DNA of 64,000 nucleotides from Parasphingorhabdus sp. (GTDB lineage Bacteria > Pseudomonadota > Alphaproteobacteria > Sphingomonadales > Sphingomonadaceae): assembly GCA_030373505.1 (NCBI GenBank), contig JAUCYS010000004.1:1-64000 (forward strand), given 5' to 3'. A program made the translations under genes and the position numbers. The notes below the pieces were generated by a model. That model made no database searches, was not told where the DNA came from, and saw nothing but the letters and a program-made list of their open reading frames with translations. This document shows, piece after piece, positions 53,771 through 62,340 of this stretch; within the stretch, counting starts at the first letter, position 1, and the number at the start of each line of letters is the position of its first letter.

Positions 53771-54292
53771 CTATTCGACGACAATCGGGGTGGAAATAAA
53801 GCCCACTTTGGCAAAGCCTGCGCGCTGCATGGTATAAATCGCACCACCGATGCACTTGTAGGGGGTGTTGATGTCACCGCGAATATGCACTTCGGGCATA
53901 TCTTCCGGCGTCATATTCTCGACTCCGCCAAAGGCTTCAATCTGATCCTCGAGCTGCTTCACCGCCTTGGTAACCAGTTCAGTGGAATCCACCGGGGTCG
54001 TGTTCCAGTAAACGCGACAGTTACCACCAGGAGTGGCACCTGAATATTCGGGATCACCCGGGTCACGTCCTGCGGCATCGGTTGTCGTTATCGACAGCAG
54101 CACATTTTCACGCTTGGTTGTGGTCACTTCAAAGGGAAGCACCGGCAGTTCAAGCTTTACGGTCTGGATAACCACAGGGACCGCGATCAAGAAAATGATC
54201 AGCAGGACCAGCATAACGTCCACGAGTGGGGTAGTATTAATGTCGGATAGAGGAGTTTCCTCTCCGCCACCGCCCCCAACATTCATCGCCAT
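53771..54292 (-). CDS. exbD: ExbD/TolR protein, first paralogue, copy 2
   Basis: Identical 173-residue product to that at 41777-42298, including its two periplasmic cysteines. Confidence 0.93.
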   Translation of the reverse strand: MAMNVGGGGGEETPLSDINTTPLVDVMLVLLIIFLIAVPVVIQTVKLELPVLPFEVTTTKRENVLLSITTTDAAGRDPGDPEYSGATPGGNCRVYWNTTPVDSTELVTKAVKQLEDQIEAFGGVENMTPEDMPEVHIRGDINTPYKCIGGAIYTMQRAGFAKVGFISTPIVVE

Positions 54293-54354
54293 AGGATTTT
54301 ATCCTCTCAAAACTAAACCATCTAAAGAGAGCGAAAGCCCTCTCGTCGTGCGTT

Positions 54355-54395
54355 GGCCGGGCTGCCCGCCGCAATGGCGGCTGGCGAACCCGGCC
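54355..54395. promoter_or_regulatory. hairpin between exbB and exbD, copy 2
   Basis: Same GGCCGGG/CCCGGCC outer stem and GCCGC/GCGGC inner stem as at 42361-42401. Confidence 0.5.
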
Positions 54396-54401
54396 CTCGA
54401 C

Positions 54402-55172
54402 TTATTTCTTTACAGCAGGTGCAGCAGGCTTCGCAGGAGCTGGAGCGGTCTTTACGCCACCAGCAGTCGTTGCGATCGGCTTAACACCACCGTCCGAAGC
54501 CATATAGCCCAGAACGTCATTGGAGAATGCAGCAAGCTGTTCGGCGATCCGCTTGTTGCGGCCCTGCAGCCAGTTATAGGCCAGAACAGCAGGAACAGCC
54601 ACACCAAGACCAAGAGCGGTCATGATCAGTGCTTCACCAACCGGGCCAGCAACCGCGTCGATCGATGCCTGGCCGGCGATGCCGATTTTGATCAGAGCGC
54701 GATAGATGCCGATAACCGTACCGAACAGTCCGATGAATGGCGATGTTGCGCCAACGGTTGCCAACCATGGCAGGCCCGTTGCCAGTTTCGACTTGATCAG
54801 ATCTTGCGACCGTTCGATCGATCCGTGCAGCCAGTCATGCGCTTCAACCGGATCGGTCAACTTGGCATGGTCGGCGTCGGCCTTGATCGCGTCATCGACG
54901 ATCTGACGGTAAGCGGAGTTCTTGTCGAGCTTCGCAGCGCCTTCCTTGAGCGTTCCTGCGCGCCAGAAATTGGAGCGCATGGCTTGGCCCTGCTTCATGA
55001 TCTTGTTCTGTTCGAACAATTTCGAAAACAGGATGTAGAAAGAAGAAACGGACATGATCGTCAGAATTGCCAGAACGGACCAGGCGATAACGCCGCCCTG
55101 TTCCATTGCTTCGATAAAACCGAACGCATTTTTTGGTGGAGTGGCTGCAGCGGCCAAAATTTCAGTCAACAT
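54402..55172 (-). CDS. exbB: ExbB/TolQ proton channel protein, copy 2
   Basis: Identical 256-residue protein to that at 42408-43178, starting at the ATG behind GAGGGG. Confidence 0.95.
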   Translation of the reverse strand: MLTEILAAAATPPKNAFGFIEAMEQGGVIAWSVLAILTIMSVSSFYILFSKLFEQNKIMKQGQAMRSNFWRAGTLKEGAAKLDKNSAYRQIVDDAIKADADHAKLTDPVEAHDWLHGSIERSQDLIKSKLATGLPWLATVGATSPFIGLFGTVIGIYRALIKIGIAGQASIDAVAGPVGEALIMTALGLGVAVPAVLAYNWLQGRNKRIAEQLAAFSNDVLGYMASDGGVKPIATTAGGVKTAPAPAKPAAPAVKK

Positions 55173-55253
55173 TTTAACATTCCCCTCAGGATAAACTAAT
55201 TGCAAAAAAACTGTTGCGGGAAGGGCATCTCGAAGCGCCCCTCCCAATATACA

Positions 55254-55913
55254 TTATTTAGGTATCTGCCAACGAACGGCGTTGGAATAGGATCCGGTTG
55301 TCGGATTGCCGTTCGCGTCCAGAGCAGGCCTGAAGCGCGCACGCCGCGTCAGGTTTTTACAGGCAGCCTCATCCAGATCAGCATGGCCGCTAGAACCTGT
55401 GATCTGACAATCGGATACCCGGCCATCAGCATTTACGGTCAGCCGGAAACGCGTCGTGCCTTCCCGTTCTTCACGCAGGGCCCGCGAAGGATAGTCGTTC
55501 GCATTGGCCCAGCTTCCAGGATTGCCCCGCGGCTCCGGGGTCGCCCGTTGGGGCGGAGGAGGCGGTGGCGGCGGAGGCGGTGCCGGCGTCGCAACGACCG
55601 GTGCCGGCCGCGGCGGTGCCGTGGGAACCGACTGAATCACCGGACGCGGAGCAACCACAGGAGCAACGATCGGTGGAGGTGAGACCACAGGAGGTGGCTC
55701 AATCGGCTGCTCGGGTGGAGGTGGTGGTGGCTCTTCCGGTTCTGGCGGCTCTTCTTCATCAATGTCGATCATGTCCAGCTGCGAGGCAACCTTCTTGACG
55801 GCAGTATAGGCTAGGCCGGTGACCAGCGCATAGCCAAGTAACAGATGGATGATGACGACAAGGACAATCGATATGACCTTGTTCGAACTCATCTCTTGGT
55901 CAGCATAAGCCAT
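55254..55913 (-). CDS. tonB: TonB energy transducer, copy 2
   Basis: Identical 219-residue TonB to that at 43260-43919. The full upstream region is inside the unit, so this second operon should have its own promoter. Confidence 0.94.
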   Translation of the reverse strand: MAYADQEMSSNKVISIVLVVIIHLLLGYALVTGLAYTAVKKVASQLDMIDIDEEEPPEPEEPPPPPPEQPIEPPPVVSPPPIVAPVVAPRPVIQSVPTAPPRPAPVVATPAPPPPPPPPPPQRATPEPRGNPGSWANANDYPSRALREEREGTTRFRLTVNADGRVSDCQITGSSGHADLDEAACKNLTRRARFRPALDANGNPTTGSYSNAVRWQIPK

Positions 55914-56176
55914 TCAGAAATGTAACTCCTTTTTCCCCATCACAAGGCATGTTACTCCATTGCTGAAGTTCCAAACAAAAAGCGCGAGGTTCGGAAACCG
56001 TCGCGACCCTTTATCCCCATGACCACTTTTCGTTCGCTTGAAAGCTGTCTTAAATTTGTTTTAACGCGCTACTCCCAGACAGGCAATCGCTTTGTTGGTT
56101 CAGCATCGATTAAGCTGTTAAAGAACCAAAATAAGGGCTAAAATCCGCCATCCCAATTCCTGTTTCAGAGAAAATC

Positions 56177-57016
56177 ATGCGCTCCTTTTTGCTTTTTACC
56201 CTCGGTCTTATTGCCCCCCAGATTGCTGTATTTCCAGCCTTCTCGCAGGTCATGGAGGCGAGCGATCCGCTCCAATATGCGGACATAGCGGACCTCAGCA
56301 CAGATGCGCCTATCATTATTCATATTACCGTCAAAGAGGCGATAAAAGTCGATCCGGAACGAGCTCCGAATGCCCCTCCGGGAACCCAGCGCTTTTATAT
56401 TGTGGCTGCCACCAATGCCCTGATTCGGGGTCAGGGAGGGGTTGGAGAGACGATTCGCTATGTCGTCGACCTGCCTCTGGACGCACGCGGACGGGCTCCA
56501 AAAATCAAGAAACAGCCGTTCATTATTTTTGCCCGCCGCACGCCCGGCGGCGGCAGTGACGATGTCCAGCTGATCGCGAAGGATGCCCAGATCGCCTGGA
56601 CGCCGGATCGCGAACAGCGCGTCAGATCGGTGGTCCGCGAGCTGCTGGACCGCAACGCACCCCCGGCCATTTCCCGGGTCGCCAGCGCTTTTCATGTTCC
56701 CGGCACGGTGATCGGCGAAGGTGAAACGCAGATATTCATCGAAACGGAAAGCGGAACGCCGATTTCGATCACCGTGCTGAAACGGCAGGGCCAGCGGAAA
56801 TTCTGGGCCGTATCGCTTGGCGAAATTGTCGATGAAGCCGCCCGGGCACCGGTCAGAAACAGCCTGCTGTGGTACCGGCTCGCCTGTTTCCTGCCCCGTC
56901 AATTGCCGGCCGGCACGGTGGCCAGCGATACGCCCGCCAATGCCCAGCAGGCGCGCGCAGACTATCAGATGGTGCTCAATGACCTCGGCGCCTGTCCGAG
57001 ATCGCGTCAGCCCTGA
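56177..57016 (+). CDS. secreted hypothetical protein, copy 2
   Basis: Identical 279-residue signal-peptide-bearing protein to that at 44183-45022. Confidence 0.7.
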   Translation: MRSFLLFTLGLIAPQIAVFPAFSQVMEASDPLQYADIADLSTDAPIIIHITVKEAIKVDPERAPNAPPGTQRFYIVAATNALIRGQGGVGETIRYVVDLPLDARGRAPKIKKQPFIIFARRTPGGGSDDVQLIAKDAQIAWTPDREQRVRSVVRELLDRNAPPAISRVASAFHVPGTVIGEGETQIFIETESGTPISITVLKRQGQRKFWAVSLGEIVDEAARAPVRNSLLWYRLACFLPRQLPAGTVASDTPANAQQARADYQMVLNDLGACPRSRQP

Positions 57017-57054
57017 TCCGTCTGATCCAGCCCAACTAGTACTGGCTTTCGTCA

Positions 57055-57078
57055 AAGGCGGCGCTAATAAGGCGCCTT
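57055..57078. promoter_or_regulatory. hairpin before hom, copy 2
   Basis: Same short stem as at 45061-45084 in the leader of hom. Confidence 0.3.
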
Positions 57079-57111
57079 CAATCTTACCCTGAATCAAAGA
57101 GGCAATTGACC

Positions 57112-58410
57112 ATGACCGCTCCGCTTCGCATCGCGCTCGCTGGACTGGGCACCGTCGGAACCGGAGTGATCCGGCTTATCGAAGAAAATGGTGCCATGAT
57201 CGAACAACGGGCCGGTCGGCCTATTGTCGTATCTGCCGTTTCCGCTCGTGACCGCACTCGTGACCGCGGCATTGATCTTTCCGCCTATCCATGGTTCGAT
57301 ACGCCTGCGGCACTGACCGAACAGGCGGATGTCGATTGCGTGGTGGAAATGATCGGCGGAGCCGACGGCACCGCGCTCGAACTCGCGCGCAAGAGTCTGG
57401 CAGCCGGTAAATCCTTTGTCACCGCCAACAAGGCGATGATCGCCCACCACGGGATGGAACTGGCGAAGACCGCCGAAGCGGGCAATCTCTCCCTGCGCTA
57501 TGAAGCGGCGGTTGCCGGGGGCATCCCGGTGATCAAGGGACTGCGGGACGGTGCATCGGCCAATCGGATCGAACGGGTTTACGGCATTCTCAACGGCACC
57601 TCCAATTATATCCTGACCGAAATGGAAAAGCACGGGCACGCGTTTGACGACGTGCTGAAGGAAGCCCAGGCCATAGGCTATGCCGAGGCTGATCCGGGAT
57701 TTGACATTGATGGTGTCGACGCAGCGCACAAGCTGGCGATTCTCTCCGCCCTGTCTTTCGGCAAGGCGCTCGACTTCGAAGGCGTGGAAATCGACGGCAT
57801 TCGCAACATCATGGCGGCGGATATCGGCCAGGCCAAGGCTCTGGGCTATCGTATTCGTCTGCTGGGCATGGCGCGCATTGATGACGGTAAGCTATTCCAG
57901 CGGGTCAATCCCTATCTGGTGCCGGAAAGCCATCCGCTGGCGCATATCGACGGCGCAACCAACGCCGTGGTGGCGGAAGGCAATTTCTCCGGCCGCCTGA
58001 TGTTCCAGGGTGCCGGAGCCGGCGAAGGCCCGACGGCATCGGCGGTGGTCGCCGATCTGATCGACATTGCCAGAGGCGATGCCGGCACCGTATTTGCCAC
58101 GCCAGCCAGCCAGATGGAACCTTGCGAGCGCGCAGAAAGTGGCAACCGGGTCGGCAAAAGCTATGTCCGCTTCATCGTCGCCGACAGGCCGGGCGTGCTG
58201 GCCGAGATTACCGCGGCGATGCGTGATGCCGATGTTTCCATCGAGAGTCTGATCCAGACCGAGAAAACCTCGGAAGGCTCGGTGCTGCTGTCGATGGTCA
58301 CCCATGACAGCCGCGAATGCAACGTCCTCAAAAGTCTGGCAGCCCTGTCCAGTTCGGCAAGCCTGCAGGCCGCACCCGTGGTGATGCACCTGCTCAGCGA
58401 TCAGGACTGA
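57112..58410 (+). CDS. hom: homoserine dehydrogenase, copy 2
   Basis: Identical 432-residue ACT-type enzyme to that at 45118-46416. This is the copy in its native right-hand setting, since the intact convergent hypothetical gene and glpX follow it. Confidence 0.97.
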   Translation: MTAPLRIALAGLGTVGTGVIRLIEENGAMIEQRAGRPIVVSAVSARDRTRDRGIDLSAYPWFDTPAALTEQADVDCVVEMIGGADGTALELARKSLAAGKSFVTANKAMIAHHGMELAKTAEAGNLSLRYEAAVAGGIPVIKGLRDGASANRIERVYGILNGTSNYILTEMEKHGHAFDDVLKEAQAIGYAEADPGFDIDGVDAAHKLAILSALSFGKALDFEGVEIDGIRNIMAADIGQAKALGYRIRLLGMARIDDGKLFQRVNPYLVPESHPLAHIDGATNAVVAEGNFSGRLMFQGAGAGEGPTASAVVADLIDIARGDAGTVFATPASQMEPCERAESGNRVGKSYVRFIVADRPGVLAEITAAMRDADVSIESLIQTEKTSEGSVLLSMVTHDSRECNVLKSLAALSSSASLQAAPVVMHLLSDQD

Positions 58411-58887
58411 TCATTCGGCGGGAGCGAGCGGCCTGATCATCGCCTGTTTCACATAGTCGCGGTCGGGGACTTCCGGGGTAACGGCCTGCAAAACCCGGCC
58501 CACCCCGCCGCCGACATTGCCGCCGTTGCCGCCAATCCCGACGCTGACCACCGACAGGCCCTTGAAACAGTTGCGTTCGTCCATCGTCACATAGCAGCGA
58601 CCCTGCTGGACGATTCCGGGATTGGCCCGGGGCAAGGGCTCCCGGATTCTGTCGCCCGCGTCTGCGGCCAGTTCGGGAAAGGGCAGTCTCTGCTGCCGGT
58701 CGATTTCCGGCAGACCGCACACCACAATCTCCTCGGTCGGCCGGTACAGCAGACAGCCATCAGCATCGACGGCAGCCAGTTTCCTGGCATTTTCGACAAG
58801 CTCGCTGGTCCGGTCGTCCGGCTGCAGCGACTGGCCCGGCGCAGCGGCCGGTATCAGTAGAAGGAACAGAAAAACCTGTCTCGACAT
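58411..58887 (-). CDS. secreted hypothetical protein, intact
   Basis: The 158-residue protein has a signal peptide (MSRQVFLFLLLIPAAAPGQS). After it come a charged helix (about 27-40), a short IVVCGLPEIDRQQRLPFPEL segment with an isolated cysteine, CYVTMDERNCF (two more cysteines) and a Gly/Val-rich stretch near GGNGGNVGGGVGRVL. The pattern is common next to hom in sphingomonads; the function is unknown. The right boundary of the duplication lies at its codon 58, and the 3' part also exists as a fragment at 46417-46718. Confidence 0.75.
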   Translation of the reverse strand: MSRQVFLFLLLIPAAAPGQSLQPDDRTSELVENARKLAAVDADGCLLYRPTEEIVVCGLPEIDRQQRLPFPELAADAGDRIREPLPRANPGIVQQGRCYVTMDERNCFKGLSVVSVGIGGNGGNVGGGVGRVLQAVTPEVPDRDYVKQAMIRPLAPAE

Positions 58888-58949
58888 TGCAATATTGCTC
58901 CCCTATCGGGTGTGAAAATCTTATATCTTGAAAAGGACTAGTCAATAAC

Positions 58950-59924
58950 ATGCCCAAAGCAAGCGACATATTAGACCGCGTATTGGTCATGGAAATGGTC
59001 CGCGTCACCGAAGCAGCGGCGATATCGGCAGCGAATCTGATTGGACGGGGTGATGAAAAGGCAGCGGACGCCGCCGCCGTCGAAGCGATGCGCGCTGCGC
59101 TGAACGAACTCGACATTTGTGGCACCGTGGTCATCGGCGAAGGCGAGCGCGATGAGGCACCGATGCTGTTCATCGGCGAAAAAGTCGGACGCGGCTGTGA
59201 AGGTGAGGCCCCGGCGATCGATATTGCGCTCGATCCGCTGGAAGGCACGACCATCACCGCAAAAGCCGGTGCCAACGCGCTGGCCGTGCTGGCCATCGCC
59301 GAAAAGGGCAACCTGCTGAACGCGCCCGACGTCTATATGGAGAAACTGGCTGTTGGCCCCGGCTATTCCCCAGGCATCATCGATCTCGACAAATCGGTGA
59401 CCGAAAATGTCAAAGCCGTTGCCAAAGAAAAAGGCGTGGAGCCGGCCGAGATCATCGTCTGCGTGCTCGACCGCCCGCGGCATGACAAGATTATCGCCGA
59501 GTTGCGCGATATCGGTTGCGGCATCATGCTGATCCCGGACGGCGATGTCGCCGGTGTGATAGCAACGTCGGACGAAGACACGACGGTCGACATGTATATG
59601 GGCAGCGGCGGCGCACCCGAAGGCGTCCTGGCAGCGGCAGCCCTGCGCTGCGTCGGAGGCCAGTTCAAGGGCCGCCTGCTGTTCCGCAACGATGACGAGC
59701 GCCAGCGCGCCTATAAATGGGGCATCGACGATCTCGACAAGATCTATGACCTGAAAGAGCTGGCCAAGGGCGACGTGATCTTTGCCGCAACCGGGGTCAC
59801 CCACGGTTCGCTGCTGGAAGGCGTCAAGAAATTGCGCGGCGGCAAGATGACGACAGAGAGCGTCGTCATGCGCGCATCATCGGGCACCGTACGCTGGGTG
59901 AAAAGCGAACATCGCAAGAACTGA
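58950..59924 (+). CDS. glpX: class II fructose-1,6-bisphosphatase GlpX
   Basis: The 324-residue enzyme hydrolyses fructose 1,6-bisphosphate to fructose 6-phosphate in gluconeogenesis. It is of the GlpX type: GEGERDEAPML (E64, E66, D68, E69) and ALDPLEGTT (D95, E98, T100) bind metals and substrate, and GSGGAPEGVLAAAALRC is the late conserved loop. Length is normal. It starts with MPKASDILDRVLVMEMVRVTEAAA, 62 bp after the divergent secreted hypothetical gene. Its TGA shares a base with the start of the next lipoprotein gene (TGATG). hom-glpX-recJ is a common sphingomonad order. Confidence 0.97.
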   Translation: MPKASDILDRVLVMEMVRVTEAAAISAANLIGRGDEKAADAAAVEAMRAALNELDICGTVVIGEGERDEAPMLFIGEKVGRGCEGEAPAIDIALDPLEGTTITAKAGANALAVLAIAEKGNLLNAPDVYMEKLAVGPGYSPGIIDLDKSVTENVKAVAKEKGVEPAEIIVCVLDRPRHDKIIAELRDIGCGIMLIPDGDVAGVIATSDEDTTVDMYMGSGGAPEGVLAAAALRCVGGQFKGRLLFRNDDERQRAYKWGIDDLDKIYDLKELAKGDVIFAATGVTHGSLLEGVKKLRGGKMTTESVVMRASSGTVRWVKSEHRKN

Positions 59925-61177
59925 TGGACAAGAGCTTGGCAGAGTGGCTGACAGGTCAGGCGAGACAGCTGCGCTTCTGCCTGTTCCTGTTGCCCCTGCT
60001 GGTATCAGCCTGTATTTCTCCGGTTGCATATGGTCCGATACCGCATAGCGACTATGTCGCGAACGACCGTTGCCGTCCCGGCGCACGGCCGGAGGAACAG
60101 TTTGCGGACAAACCCTATTTTGCGGTAATCAGCCGCCTGCCCGATTGCCGGACGGAACCGGTCGTCTTGCTCAGCCAGCGCAGCGACACCGTTCGCTACG
60201 CCCGTTTTGGCACCCCTGCCGACATGGAAATCACCGATGCCAAGGGCAAGGTGAAGACCGAGGAGCGCGTTCCCCTTGCCCTCACCAACAATCAGCAATG
60301 GTGGGATGATCTGGCCGCCGAAACCGAAAAGCACGATGGCCGTATTCTGCTATATGTTCATGGCTACAAGGAAACATTCTTTACCAGCGCGCGCGACAGT
60401 GCGCAGATCGCCCGGCTTTCGGGACTCGAGATACCGATTGTGCACTACAGTTGGCCCTCGCAGGGCGAGTTTCTGAAATATGCCGCCGATGAAACCAACA
60501 TGTATTATAACGAACGGCAGTTCCGCAGCTTTCTGACCAGGTTGGCGCAACAGCCATGGACCAAGGAAATCATCCTCGTCGCCCATTCGCTGGGCGTGCG
60601 GCTGGCGATTCCCGCGATCGAATTTGTCGATCGCAACAGCAGCAATGCCGATTCGAGCAATATCTCCAATATCATTCTGGCGTCACCGGACATCGATCGC
60701 CAGGATTTCGAGCGCGATATCGCGGAAACCGTGCTCACCATGCGCCGGGTCAACAATAACCGCCGGATCACCGTCTATGTGTCGGCAAAAGACCGGGCGC
60801 TGGGCCTGTCCTATAATTTCCACGGCTATCCAAGGCTCGGCCGGCCGGATTGCTTCAACCCGTTCGAGGCGGCCTCGCTGCGCGAGCAAGGCTATCCCGA
60901 ACGCTGCTATGCCGCCAAGACGACCTATGACACGGAGCCGGAAAAGAGCGGGTTGACGATCATCGATACCACCGCCGTCAGCCGTGGCCAGTCCGGCCAC
61001 AGCGACTATCTGCGCAGCGCGCTGGCCTGCAGCGATTTCGTTGCGGTGGTGAACGGCACCGAAAGCAAGAGCAGCAAACGCAAGGCCACGCGGCTGCTGC
61101 ATGTGTTCGAGCTTGTCCCCGATCCCGACGGCGCAGAACCGGACGACCTGGCGGTGTGTCGCCGCAAGCCCGACTGA
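59924..61177 (+). CDS. DUF900-type alpha/beta hydrolase lipoprotein
   Basis: The 417-residue protein starts in a one-base overlap with glpX. The N terminus is a lipoprotein signal (LLPLLVSAC). The alpha/beta-hydrolase domain (about 115-340) shows RILLYVHGYKETFF as the oxyanion strand, HYSWPSQGEFLKYAADE as in DUF900 proteins, and nucleophile LVAHSLGVRL. A second region with DNIIL-like SNIILASPDIDRQ carries the acidic residue. DUF900 proteins are poorly characterised esterase-like enzymes. It is presumably periplasmic and membrane-anchored. The substrate is unknown. Confidence 0.88.
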   Translation: MDKSLAEWLTGQARQLRFCLFLLPLLVSACISPVAYGPIPHSDYVANDRCRPGARPEEQFADKPYFAVISRLPDCRTEPVVLLSQRSDTVRYARFGTPADMEITDAKGKVKTEERVPLALTNNQQWWDDLAAETEKHDGRILLYVHGYKETFFTSARDSAQIARLSGLEIPIVHYSWPSQGEFLKYAADETNMYYNERQFRSFLTRLAQQPWTKEIILVAHSLGVRLAIPAIEFVDRNSSNADSSNISNIILASPDIDRQDFERDIAETVLTMRRVNNNRRITVYVSAKDRALGLSYNFHGYPRLGRPDCFNPFEAASLREQGYPERCYAAKTTYDTEPEKSGLTIIDTTAVSRGQSGHSDYLRSALACSDFVAVVNGTESKSSKRKATRLLHVFELVPDPDGAEPDDLAVCRRKPD

Positions 61178-61199
61178 TATGCCTGTCGGGCCGGTATAG

Positions 61200-61787
61200 A
61201 TGCAGAGAAATTCGCGGCCACTGAATGCACTGCTGGCCAGAGCCCGCGCCTGCTCGCTTTGCGAAGGCCTGCCGCTCGGGCCAGCGCCCTTGCTGCAAGC
61301 GGGCGCCAATGCACGAATCCTGATCGCCAGCCAGGCACCCGGCAGCAAGACCCATGTAAAGGGCCGTCCGTTCGACGATGCCAGCGGCAAACGGCTGCGC
61401 CAATGGCTCGGGGTGAGCGAGGAGCAATTTTATAATCCCGAGCTATTCGCGATCCTGCCGATGGGCTTCTGCTATCCCGGCACCGGTGCGGGCGGCGACC
61501 TGCCGCCGCGCCCGGAATGCGCTCCGGCCTGGCGCGAGCCACTGCTGCAGGCGATGCCGCGGATCGAGCTTACGCTTGTCCTCGGCCAATATGCTCTGGA
61601 CTGGCATCTGGGCACACGGAAATCCCGCACCCTGACCGACACGGTGAAAAGATGGCAGGAATTCTGGCCGGACCTTCTGCCCCTGCCCCACCCCAGCCCG
61701 CGCAATATCCGCTGGTTCATGGCCAATCCGTGGTTCGAGGCGGAGGTGATCCCGGTCCTGCTGGACCGCGTCCGAGGCCTGCTCTAG
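61200..61787 (+). CDS. uracil-DNA glycosylase family protein
   Basis: The 195-residue protein has the UDG-superfamily fold signs: ILIASQAPGSKTHVKGRPFDDASG (motif A-like loop), then TLVLGQYALDWHLG, and a late LPLPHPSPRN (motif with His). A Cys pair (C18, C21 in ARACSLCEG) at the N terminus recalls family 4/5 UDG Fe-S ligands, but the second pair is not seen. The activity is therefore less certain than for canonical UDGs; it may be a nucleic-acid-linked relative. It lies 22 bp after the lipoprotein gene, in a likely operon, and its end overlaps the convergent flavodoxin by four bases. Confidence 0.78.
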   Translation: MQRNSRPLNALLARARACSLCEGLPLGPAPLLQAGANARILIASQAPGSKTHVKGRPFDDASGKRLRQWLGVSEEQFYNPELFAILPMGFCYPGTGAGGDLPPRPECAPAWREPLLQAMPRIELTLVLGQYALDWHLGTRKSRTLTDTVKRWQEFWPDLLPLPHPSPRNIRWFMANPWFEAEVIPVLLDRVRGLL

Positions 61788-62275
61788 AAAATACCCATCG
61801 CCAGCCCGGCCGCCAGCGTCGCGCCGATCTCCGCGCAACGCTCCTGATCCGCTTCGGTGATCGTTTTCGCCGCCAGGATTTCCTTCTCGGTCTGCGCACG
61901 GGTGCAGATGATCGGCGTGTCGGTCACCTTTTTCAGCCGCCAGCCGGTCGCAATCCGTTCCAGCTGGGCCCGGGCATTCTCGCCGTCCGATCCCGCGCAG
62001 ATCATCGCCGCATAGGGCCGGCCCTCTATCTTGCCGAGCACGGGATAATAGCAGCGGTCGAAAAAGGCCTTCATCACCCCGGCGATCGCGGCCAGATTTT
62101 CCGGCGTCGCGAAAATATAGCCATCGGCGGCCATCATGTCCTCCGCCTGGCAATCCTCCGCTCGCATCAGGCACACATCCGTGCCCTCCTCGCCGCGGCC
62201 TGCCTCGGCTGCGGCCTTGGCCATCTGTTCCGTGCCACCGGTATAGCTGTAATAGACGATCAGGAGCCTTTTCAT
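61784..62275 (-). CDS. flavodoxin family protein
   Basis: The 163-residue protein starts at the ATG at 62275 (MKRLLIVYYSYTGGTEQMA); the longer frame adds an unsupported leader. The IVYYSYTGGTEQMAKA loop binds the FMN phosphate, and the middle DGYIFATPENLAAIAGVMKA fits the flavin-ring loop of flavodoxin or NAD(P)H:quinone reductase-like proteins. It is soluble. The partner and role are unknown. It is divergent from recJ with only 65 bp between them. Confidence 0.85.
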   Translation of the reverse strand: MKRLLIVYYSYTGGTEQMAKAAAEAGRGEEGTDVCLMRAEDCQAEDMMAADGYIFATPENLAAIAGVMKAFFDRCYYPVLGKIEGRPYAAMICAGSDGENARAQLERIATGWRLKKVTDTPIICTRAQTEKEILAAKTITEADQERCAEIGATLAAGLAMGIF

Positions 62276-62340
62276 GTCTCGCTGTCTAGCAGGGAACAGG
62301 CGCATTGTCAGCGCCGCCGCTTTGACGCATAGCGCAAGCC

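Larger units (their letters stand above)
46719..58712. repeat. tandem duplication unit, copy 2
   Basis: The second copy of the 11,994-bp unit. It starts at the novel junction (GACC at 46719-46722) and ends at GACC 58713-58716, where the sequence goes on into the 5' part of the secreted hypothetical gene. No base difference from copy 1 was noticed. Confidence 0.95.
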
